Assembly: GCA_037039925.1 (NCBI GenBank)
Contig: JAXRKP010000057.1
Location: 438,501-502,500 of the forward strand
Length of the DNA: 64,000 bases
Source: Doris montereyensis
Taxonomy: Eukaryota > Mollusca > Gastropoda > Nudibranchia > Dorididae
Direction: 5' to 3'
Position numbers and translations under genes: made by a program. The notes below the pieces were generated by a model that searched no databases, was not told where the DNA came from, and saw only the letters and a list, made by a program, of their open reading frames with translations. Positions 55,095-64,000 of the stretch are shown here, in pieces. Position 1 is the stretch's first letter. Every line of letters starts with the position of its first letter.

Positions 55095-55640
55095 CAGTTG
55101 ACAGAGACTCCTGGAGCATACTCAAACTCAAACCCTTTTTTGCGAGTTCAGAAGGAGATGTCAAAACAGTACCTTGAACCTTTCTTCAGAAGCTATGCAG
55201 ATCTGTATTTTTATGAATATCTAAAGCACTGTACTGATGATGGAAAGTCGTCTCTATCTCGAATAGCATTTGTGAAGGAGGTACAGGATAACAGTAACAC
55301 GATACCTCTGCGTTGTGCATGATACGGGTATCTTGGATGAAGCAATGACAGAAAAAGGAGGCAGCACAAGAGGGACAAAATAAGACAGATAAGAATTCTA
55401 CTGGAGATCATGGATGTAGAAGTGTACTTATTTTTTGCTCCTTTCTTGCAAGCTTCGGCCCCTTATTACAAAACAGAACTTCGAGTTCAAGTACATAACT
55501 TTAGCATTTTCAACCTCCACACCCATGATGTCATGTGTTATGTTTGGAACGAGTCCGAGATATGGGGGTGGGGGTGGGGTGTGGTGGGGGTGGGGGTGAT
55601 TGCTAATGAATTCGCTTCATACCTGGCAGTCTTACTTTAG
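55095..55640 (+). pseudogene. Decayed transposon-type ORF ('ASAPYYKTEL ... ANEFASYL')
   Basis: Two pieces on plus: FLRVQKEMSKQYLEPFFRSY + ADLYFYEYLKHCTDDGKSSL (55125-55320), then after stops APFLQASAPYYKTELRVQVH, NFSIFNLHTHDVMCYVWNES and ANEFASYLAVL (55435-55635). The second piece resembles a repeat-associated invertebrate protein type with 'YYxRKLxVYNxTIY ... CYxWxE ... NEIASCL', generally thought to be transposon-derived. Superfamily not known to me. A GGGGGTGGGG-rich insert splits 'NESE' from 'ANEF'. Confidence 0.45.
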
Positions 55641-56575
55641 ACACAAGATTTCAAAACGTGCATCCTATTTTCAGACGGATTCGCTTACCAAAATAAAAAA
55701 ACTTCGATTATGGCAACCGCCTTACGTCCCTTTAGCGTAACTCAGGATAAAATCATTGAGCAAAAGTGTTGTAGAAAAAAGACATAAGCAAAAAATGGAG
55801 ATGGACTCAGTTCATGCCATCATTGAAAAAAGAATAAAAGTTGCTTAAGTACATTGCCCATCAGACTTCATCAAGTACATTAGGGAAGGCTCGTACTCGT
55901 AGGAACCCTTAGCCGTATGATGTGGAGTATTTGAACCAGGGTCTTTCTAAACTACAGAGACTTTGATGTACTCAAGTCCCAAAAGCCAGGAAAGCGCGCA
56001 GATGACGCCAGATGACGCCAATGTCACAGATATTAACAGAGCCATGCAGTATTGTCCTGATGGGAAAATCAAGTACAACAAGCTGCCAGTTTAACCAGTT
56101 TAAGGATGTGTGGACACCTTTACCCATAGCCAGATGTGACACAATGCAACGGAGAAAGAGGATAAGCGGAGAAACTGAGAACCGAAAAAACCCAACTCTG
56201 CACAGCTCGTTTAAAAATTAAAAAGACAAAATGTGGATGCATTTTATGAAGCTTTGCCATACTGAAATTGTGAAATGCTACATTTGACCTCTCTGCTTCA
56301 AGTTTTTAATTCTGTTGTTGAAGTGCAGAACATACACACCTGATAAGAATAGTGAGAATGAGATTGAAATCATAATGTCTAAAAAAATTAATTGTACCGG
56401 TACATTTCAATCTATGACCATATTCTTAATTTTTGTTATTTGAAGCAGTTGAAATTAGACCCAAACGCTTGAAAATTCTTCTTATAGATATTGTTTGCAC
56501 TATATTCTGTTTTAATTCCAAACATCAAAATCATCTCTGTGTAATGTTTAAGTTAATTTTAAATAATAATAAAAA
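55640..56575. other. Unassigned stretch
   Basis: No family recognised. 55860-55960 has a reversed B-box-like GAACCAGGGTC, possibly an old SINE. Confidence 0.35.
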
Positions 56576-56577
56576 GT

Positions 56578-56852
56578 AAAGTTCCCTCAAGGCCCTTAAG
56601 GCCTATAGAGCCGGAGCTTATCCCGGTTTCTATAGCGTGAAGTGGAACAAGTGACAATAATCACCTCCTGACCAGGACGCTAATTTGACGCAGGTTTTTA
56701 CTCCCAAGCAAGTGCTTGTACCCATTTACACCTGGCTAGAGTGGGGAAAATGCGTGTTAAGTGTCTTTCCCGAGGAACATAACGTCGGATCTGGCTTAGC
56801 TAGATTCGAACTCGAGACCTCATGATCCCCACTCTGGCAGCCAATTTTAAAT
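56578..56852 (-). mobile_element. SINE family A copy
   Basis: In plus reading: TATAGAGCCGGAGCTTATCC + CGGTTTCTATAG, AATAATCACCTCCTGACCAG, TTTACTCCCAAGCAAGTGCT + TGTACCCATTTACACC, GTGTCTTTCCCGAGGAACAT and AGATTCGAACTCGAGACCTC (reversed B box). Well preserved. Confidence 0.87.
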
Positions 56853-56914
56853 AAAGTGATCATTATTTTAGAATCCAATTGTGTTCTTTAATTCGACACA
56901 TTTTATATGTAGTC

Positions 56915-57295
56915 ATTGTCAGTAATGTCAGTAATGTCAGTAATATCAGTAATGTCAGTAATGTCAGTAATGTCAGTAATATCAGTAATGTCAGTAATGT
57001 CAGTAACGTCAGTAAAAGTAATATCAGTAATGTCAGTAATGTCAGTAATATCAGTAATGTCAGTAATGTCAGTAATATCAGTAATGTCAGTAATGTAATG
57101 TCAGTAATGTCAGTAATACCAGTAATGTCAGTAATGTCAGTAATACCAGTAATGTCAGTAATGTCAGTAATACAGTAATGTCAGTAATGTCAGTAATGTC
57201 AGTAATATGAGTAATGTCAGTAATGTCAGTAATGTCAGTAATGTCAGTAATATCAGTAATGTCAGTAATTTCAGTAATGTCAGTAATGTCAGTTC
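56915..57295. repeat. 9-bp minisatellite (GTCAGTAAT)n
   Basis: About 42 units of GTCAGTAAT with ATCAGTAAT and ACCAGTAAT variants. Variants recur every two to four units, so there is a weak higher-order period. Confidence 0.97.
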
Positions 57296-57359
57296 ACTCG
57301 TTCAACGCACCTTGAACTGGGAATCTTAAAAGTATGGAAATAATGTGCAATGGGATAAT

Positions 57360-57634
57360 GTTGATGGCAGGTGACAATAACGATGATGATGTTGATGATG
57401 ATGATGATGATGAAGTTTGATCCTTGTACCAATAATTGATACATACGGTGTTGAGGATTCGGATAGACTGGGATGGACTTTAATAGAAATATGTCCAATA
57501 TTGATGCTACTGGTACTTGGTAATACTGAAGTTGTTGGCACATGATGATGAGGATGATGATTGGGATGGACTTTAATAGTAATATGTCCAACGTTGATGT
57601 TACTGGTACTTGGTAATGCTGAAGTTGTTGGCAC

Positions 57635-57688
<54 letters not shown>

Positions 57689-57760
57689 AGGATGGACTTT
57701 AATAGTAATATGTCCAACGTTCATGTTACTGGTACTTGGCAATGCTGAAGTTGTTGGCAC

Positions 57761-57803
<43 letters not shown>

Positions 57804-57979
57804 GGATGGACTTTAATAGTAATATGTCCAATGTTGATGCTACTGGCACTTGGTAATGCTGAAGCTGTTGGCACTTGATGATGAGGATGATGATTGGGAT
57901 GACTTTAATAGTAATATGTTCAATGTTGATGTCAACTTGATAATGAAGTTGTGGCACACGATGATGCACACGATGATGA

Positions 57980-58030
<51 letters not shown>

Positions 58031-58096
58031 CTTTAATAGTAATATGTCCAATGTTGATGCTACTGGCACTTGGTAATGCTGAAGGTGTTGGCACAC

Positions 58097-58144
<48 letters not shown>

Positions 58145-58210
58145 TTTTAATAGTAATATGTCCAATGTTGATGCTACTGGCACTTGGTAATGCTGAAGTT
58201 GTTGGCACTC

Positions 58211-58241
<31 letters not shown>

Positions 58242-58325
58242 AGGATGGACTTTAATAGTAATATGTCCAATGTTGATGTTACTGGTACTTGGTAATGCTG
58301 AAGTTGTTGGCACACGATGATGATA

Positions 58326-58370
<45 letters not shown>

Positions 58371-58490
58371 GAGATTATTTAATAGTGATATTTAAAATAT
58401 TGATGCTACTGGCACTTGGTTATGCTGACGTTGCTGGCACACCATGATGATGATGATGATGATGATGATTGGGATGGACTTAAATAATAA
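57360..58490. repeat. Composite array: about 85-bp unit plus variable (GAT)n, about 9 units
   Basis: The core is GGATGGACTTTAATAGTAAT + ATGTCCAATGTTGATGCTAC + TGGCACTTGGTAATGCTGAA + GTTGTTGGCACACGATGATG, then 3-16 GAT triplets. On minus it reads VPTTSALPSTSNINIGHITI + KVHP and then His runs, open over most units. Because cores are similar but (GAT)n length varies, this looks like array expansion with independent microsatellite change. Confidence 0.93.
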
Positions 58491-58639
58491 TATTTCAAAT
58501 ATTGATACTACTGGTTGTTTTTTTTCTATGCTGAAATCCTCAGAATTGGACTGAAATGTCCCAATGTAGTTAAAATGTCTCTGTCTCGCAAGCAGATGTT
58601 CCATCATATTGCTGGTCATATAATAAAGCTGAAGTGGCT

Positions 58640-58700
58640 GACTCACGATGATGATGATGATGTTGATGGTGATGATGATGATGAAGATGATGATTATAGT
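58640..58700. repeat. (GAT)n with GTT variants
   Basis: ATGATGATGATGATGTTGATGGTGATG..., a degraded extension of the preceding array type. Confidence 0.85.
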
Positions 58701-58744
58701 GATAACGTACCCAATGCAAACAGAACTACTTCTTGAGAGTGTTT

Positions 58745-59690
58745 TCAAAACGTATAACTCTGTCTTCGCTGCCTGCTCCAAACGTGTAACTCTGTCTTCA
58801 TTGCCGGCTCCAGACGTGTAACTCTGTCCTCACTGCCGGCTCCAGACGTGTAACTCTGTCCTCACTGCTCCAACTGCCTCCAAGCGTGTAACTCTGTCTT
58901 CACTGCCGGCTCCAAACGTAAATCTGTCTTCACTGCCGGCTCCAAACCGTAACTCTGTCTTCACTGCCGGCTCCAAACGTGTAACTCTGTCTTCACTGCC
59001 GGCTCCAACTGCCTGCTCCAAACGTGTAACTCTGTCTTCACTGACTGCTCCAACTGCCTGCTCCAAACGTGTAACTCTGTCTTCACTGCCTGCTCCAACT
59101 GCCGGCACCAAACGTAACTCTGTCTTCACTGACTGCTCCAACTGCCTGCTCCAAACGTGTAACTCTGTCTTCACTGCCTGCTCCAACTGCCGGCTCCAAA
59201 CGTGTAACTCTGTCTTCACTGCCTGCTCCAACTGCCTGCTCCAAACGTGTAACTCTGTCTTCACTGACTGCTCCAACTGCCTGCTCAAACGTGTAACTCT
59301 GTCTTCACTGCCTGCTCCAACTGCCGGCTCCAAACGTGTAACTCTGTCTTACTGCCGGCTCCAACTGCCTGCTCAACTACCTGCTCAAACGTGTAACTCT
59401 GTCTTCACTGCCTGCTCCAACTGCCTGCTCCAACTGCCTGCTCCAAACGTGTAACTCTGTCTTCACTGCCGGCTCCAACTGCCTGCTCCAACTGCCTGCT
59501 CCAAACGTAACTCTGTCTTCACTGCCTGCTCCAATCTTCACTGAGCTCCAACTGCCTGCCTGCTGCTCAAACGTGTAACTCTGTCTTCACTGCCTGCTCC
59601 AACTGCCTGCTCTGCTCCAAACGTGTAACTAACTGTCTTCACTGCCTGCTCCAACTGCCTGCTTCAAACGTGTAACTGTAACACTGTTTT
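58745..59690. repeat. 45-bp minisatellite, about 20 units
   Basis: Unit AACGTGTAACTCTGTCTTCA + CTGCCTGCTCCAACTGCCTG + CTCCA. On minus, 45 nt equals 15 codons and reads SEDRVTRLEQAVGAG (or AVKTELHVWSRQLEQ in another frame). A 167-codon minus frame crosses the array but changes phase at indels. G+C-richer than its neighbours. No start, splice site or homologue to support a gene. Confidence 0.95.
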
Positions 59691-59694
59691 ACCG

Positions 59695-62600
59695 CAATAC
59701 TGCAGATGAGCAAACCGTGTATATCTGTGTCAGTTGATTGATGAGCAAAACGTGTATATCTGTGTCAGTTGATTGATGAGCAAACCGTGTATATCTGTGT
59801 CAGTTGATTGATGAGCAAACCGTGTATATCTCTGTGTCAGTTGATTGATGAGCAAACCGTGTATATCTATCTATGTCAGTTGATTGATGAGCAAACCGTG
59901 TATATCTAACATCTATGTCAGATGATTGATGAGCAAACCGTGTATATCTAACATCTATGTCAGATGATTGATGAGCAAACCGTGTATATCTAACATCTAT
60001 GTCAGATGATTGATGAGCAAACCGTGTATATCTAACATCTATGTCAGTTGATTGATGAGCAAACCGTGTATATCTAACATCTATGTCAGTTGATTGATGA
60101 GCAAACCGTGTATATCAGATGATTGAACATCTATGTCAGATGATTGATGAGCAAACCGTGTATATCTGTGTCAGATGATTGATGAGCAAACCGTGTATAT
60201 CTGTGTCAGATGATTGATGAGCAAACCGTGTATATCTGTGTCAGTTGATTGATGAGCAAACCGTGTATATATCTATGTCAGATGATTGATGAGCAAACCG
60301 TGTATATCTATGTCAGATGATTGATGAGCAAACCGTGTATATCTAACATCTATTGTCAGATGATTGATGAGCAAACCGTGTATATCTGTGTCAGATGATT
60401 GATGAGCAAACCGTGTATATCATCTATGTCAGATGATTGATGAGCAAACCGTGTATATCTATGTCAGTTGATTGATGAGCAAACCGTGTATATCTATGTC
60501 AGATGATTGATGAGCAAACCGTGTATATCTATGTCAGATGATTGATGAGCAAACCGTGTATATCTAATATCTATGTCAGATGATTGATGAGCAAACCGTG
60601 TACATCTATGTCAGATGATTGATGAGCAAACCGTGTATATCTATGTCAGTTGATTGATGAGCAAACCGTGTATAACATCTATGTCAGATGATTGATGAGC
60701 AAACCGTGTATATCTATGTCAGATGATTGATGAGCAAACCGTGTATATCTATGTCAGTTGATTGATGAGCAAACCGTGTATATCTATGTCAGTTGATTGA
60801 TGAGCAAACCGTGTATATCTGTGTCAGATGATTGATGAGCAAACCGTGTATATCTGTGTCAGTTGATTGATGAGCAAAACGTGTATATCTGTGTCAGTTG
60901 ATTGATGAGCAAAACGTGTATATCTGTGTCAGTTGATTGATGAGCAAAACGTGTATATCTGTGTCAGTTGATTGATGAGCAAAACGTGTATATCTGTGTC
61001 AGTTGATTGATGAGCAAACCGTGTATATCTGTGTCAGTTGATTGATGAGCAAACCGTGTATATCTATGTCAGATGATTGATGAGCAAACCGTGTATATCT
61101 ATGTCAGATGATTGATGAGCAAACCGTGTATATCTATGTCAGATGATTGATGAGCAAACCGTGTATATCTATGTCAGATGATTGATGAGCAAACCGTGTA
61201 TATCTATGTCAGATGATTGATGAGCAAACCGTGTATTATCTATGTCAGATGATTGATGAGCAAACCGTGTATATCTATGTCAGATGATTGATGAGCAAAC
61301 CGTGTATATCTATGTCAGATGATTGATGAGCAAACCGTGTATATCTATGTCAGATGATTGATGAGCAAACCGTGTATATCTATGTCAGATGATTGATGAG
61401 CAACCGTGTATATCTATGTCAGATGATTGATGAGCAAACCGTGTATATCTATGTCAGATGATTGATGAGCAAACCGTGTATATCTATGTCAGATGATTGA
61501 TGAGCAAACCGTGTATATCTATGTCAGATGATTGATGAGCAAACCGTCAGATGATTGATATATCTATGTCAGATGATTGATGAGCAAACCGTGTATATCT
61601 ATGTCAGATGATTGATGAGCAAACCGTGTATATCTATGTCAGATGATTGATGAGCAAACCGTGTATATCTATGTCAGATGATTGATGAGCAAACCGTGTA
61701 TATCTATGTCAGTTGATTGATGAGCAAACCGTGTATATCTATGTCAGATGATTGATGAGCAAACCGTGTATATCTATGTCAGATGATTGATGAGCAAACC
61801 GTGTATATCTATGTCAGATGATTGATGAGCAAACCGTGTATATCTATGTCAGATGATTGATGAGCAAACCGTGTATATCTGTGAGATGATTGATGAGCAA
61901 ACCGTGTATATCTATGTCAGATGATTGATGAGCAAACCGTGTATATCTATGTCAGATGATTGATGAGCAAACCGTGTATATCTATGTCAGATGATTGATG
62001 AGCAAACCGTGTATATCTGTGTCAGATGATTGATGAGCAAACCGTGTATATCTGTGTCAGATGATTGATGAGCAAACCGCGTATATCTATGTCAGATGAT
62101 TGATGAGCAAACCGTGTATATCTGTGTCAGTTGATTGATGAGCAAACCGTGTATATCTGTGTCAGTTGATTGATGAGCAAACCGTGTATATCTAACATCT
62201 ATGTCAGATGATTGATGAGCAAACCGTGTATATCTGTGTCAGATGATTGATGAGCAAACCGTGTATATCTAACATCTATGATTGATGAGCAAACCGTGTA
62301 TATGATCAGTTGATTGATGAGCAAACCGTGTATATCTATGTCAGTGTATATCAGTTGATTGATGAGCAAACGTGTATATCTAACATCTATGTCAGATGAT
62401 TGATGAGCAAACCGTGTATATCTAACATCTATGTCAGATGATTAATGAGCAACACGTATATATCTATGTCAGATGATTGATGAGCAAACCGTGTATATCT
62501 ATGTCAGTTGATTAATGAGCAAACCGTGTACATCTATGTCAGATGATTGATGAGCAAACCGTGTATATCTATGTCAGATGATTGATGAGCAAACCGTGTA

Positions 62601-62900
62601 TATCTAACATCTATGTCAGATGATTGATGAGCAAACCGTGTATATCTAACATCTATGTCAGATGATTAATGAGCAACACGTATATATCTATGTCAGTTGA
62701 TTGATGAGCAAACCGTGTATATCTGTATCAGTTGATTAATGAGCAAACCGTGTATATCTATGTCAGATGATTGATGAGCAAACCGTGTATATCTAACATC
62801 TATGTCAGATGATTGATGAGCAAACCATGTATATCTGTGTCAGATGACTGATGAGCAATACGTGTATATCTGTGTCCGATGATTGATGAGCAACACATGT
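59695..62900. repeat. 35-bp satellite-like array, about 88 units, 3.2 kb
   Basis: Unit GATTGATGAGCAAACCGTGT + ATATCTATGTCAGAT. Variants: TTGATTG versus ATGATTG, CTGTGTC versus CTATGTC, AAAACG versus AAACCG, and a 6-bp longer form with CTAACATCTATGTC. The centre (about 61050-61870) is nearly uniform; the edges carry mixed variants, as expected for unequal exchange. No open frame. Confidence 0.97.
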
Positions 62901-63029
62901 AAGTCTTGTTATAGGCTTCATTCTAATTATTTCAACATTTTCAATCCATTCATATATATATATTATATGAGAAGGAAAAGGTTCATACACCTCATACTCA
63001 TACATAAAATTAAGATTTTCATGTGCAAC

Positions 63030-63115
63030 ATCGTTTTCTTTGATTTTCTCGAAACAACCAAAAATGGACTTACACAGTTTGCGACTTTCACTTTCACAAT
63101 CGACATGGGCTTGTC
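63030..63115. repeat. Copy of the HENMT1-intron repeat
   Basis: TTTGATTTTCTCGAAACAAC + CAAAAATGGACTTACACAGT + TTGCGACTTTCAC is about 80 percent similar to 43480-43535. Separated by 19.5 kb. Confidence 0.75.
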
Positions 63116-63299
63116 ATTGTTATGGTTCTGTTCATGTGATGTTACCCATCAGGAAAAAAAAGTGTTAAAAGTTCAGATATTATTCCTTATGGGTCAATGT
63201 GATTGTTATATAATCCCAGCATGCGACTTGACGAAAAGATGACAGAAAAAAGCGTCACACATATTCTTTGACATTCTATATGCCACTTGTGTATAAGAT

Positions 63300-63540
63300 A
63301 TGCCACTTATTTATAAACAATTTCTTCACTTTGAATACTGTGAAATAGTTACTGTGCTTGATGAAAAGGAAGAAAACAATCTTTTAGATGAAGATGAGGG
63401 GTGTTGGGGTATCCGAGGCAAACATTTTTGTTGGTGTTCTCTTACGACTTTGTGCCTGGTGTTAAGGCAGTGGGCACATCGACTATCAGTTTCACCTGAC
63501 ATCCACATGATGAGACGCTGAATGTTGTTTGTCATTGCAA
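63300..63540 (+). other. Open stretch of unknown identity
   Basis: Reads FLHFEYCEIVTVLDEKEENN and LLDEDEGCWGIRGKHFCW, open for 73 codons. Composition is protein-like but no family is recognised and no splice logic is evident. May be an exon or a transposon piece. Confidence 0.25.
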
Positions 63541-63834
63541 GGGTATTTCAATTTGTGTGGGTCCTGGTGAAATGTTGATTGATGCTGGCTGCATCGGAAT
63601 AGTGTTGGGAATGGCACCTGTAAGTAAGAATTTGTTGATACGCCAAGAGATTAAGTGTTTCAATTCTTTGGCTTTTTTTTTACTTGTTCCTTGCGGTCGA
63701 GTCTGGTTTGGAAAGGACATAAAAAACCCATTTGATTTAAATTGTGCTATTTCAAACAGCCAGTGAAAAAGTTTCCTCCCCCCTACCATTTGTATGTCTT
63801 TCTTTCAAAGAGACCGTAGTTATATGTTACCTGC

Positions 63835-63990
63835 TGATAGGTGCTGTCCGAAGACAACACAGTAAACTGTGCTGTCACATCCGTCCATGGTTGTTGTAGT
63901 CATGGATTGCAGAGAGGTTTTGGAATATGCTGTCTTCTGGTCCTCATCGGGGATAATCTCAACTTTAGCTTTAGTTTATGCTGCTACATG
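63835..63990 (-). CDS. Possible exon of an unidentified gene (edge of window)
   Basis: The minus strand reads KVEIIPDEDQKTAYSKTSLQ, SMTTTTMDGCDSTVYCVVFG and QHLSAG, followed by a GTAACA donor-like site at 63834. The frame is non-repetitive and the wording is protein-like. An internal Met (MTTTTMDGCD) could be a start. Upstream sequence within the window has an in-frame stop at about 63982, so either an acceptor near 63975 or a start inside is needed. No family recognised. Confidence 0.35.
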
Positions 63991-64000
63991 TATTAGTTAG

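Noticed and set aside
59695..62900. CRISPR-like direct repeat array
   Set aside because: Units are directly tandem with no unique spacers, the context is an animal genome and no cas genes are present. It is a satellite/minisatellite.

Overview
The window is eukaryotic nuclear DNA, most likely from a marine invertebrate and probably a mollusc or other lophotrochozoan. It has AT-rich introns with GT/AG boundaries, animal gene families, tRNA-derived SINEs, decayed non-LTR retrotransposons, dispersed 'ATTTATAAAGCGCC' elements and a very large load of micro- and minisatellites. I see no prokaryotic genes, operons, rRNA or CRISPR. The clade is inference; no species can be named.

Two split protein genes can be reconstructed. 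(1) Minus strand, 3731-22576: a phosphatidylinositol-phosphate kinase homologue closest to PIP5KL1, in ten exons. It keeps the glycine-rich loop, the FMFK lysine, DIKG, VLKD, MDYSLL and GIVD blocks and runs to a natural stop. (2) Plus strand, 36358-46021: HENMT1/Hen1, the methyltransferase that 2'-O-methylates piRNA 3' ends, in about seven exons, with its SAM-binding, metal-binding (EVIEHLHFH) and FEWTRVEF blocks. The two genes are divergent, with about 14 kb between them. Both reading frames are broken by several small indels, mostly near homopolymers or short repeats, while splice sites and signature residues are intact. I read this mainly as residual long-read assembly error. A minus-strand exon of unknown identity may lie at the right edge (63835-63990).

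Layout: 0-3.7 kb, Tc1/mariner remnant, a 30-bp repeat array and possible pogo-like sequence. 3.7-22.6 kb, the kinase gene with introns full of (CT)n, (TA)n, (CTA)n, a 28-bp array, a 41-bp array, non-LTR fragments and SINEs. 22.7-36.3 kb, intergenic repeats including two copies of a 'CGCCGCCATCTTGG' element. 36.3-46.0 kb, HENMT1 with SINEs and nested inverted-repeat transposons in its introns. 46-50.7 kb, (GA)n/(GGGA)n, SINE and reverse-transcriptase remnants. 50.7-62.9 kb, about 12 kb dominated by successive tandem arrays. 63-64 kb, unique sequence.

The most unusual observation is that tandem arrays and duplications in the kinase gene begin at its own splice sites. The 28-bp array (about 36 units) starts at the exon 9 donor, the 41-bp array (about 12 units) starts at the exon 6 donor, and about 300 bp including the exon 8 acceptor is duplicated upstream of that exon. 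Each array unit therefore carries a donor-like decoy sequence.
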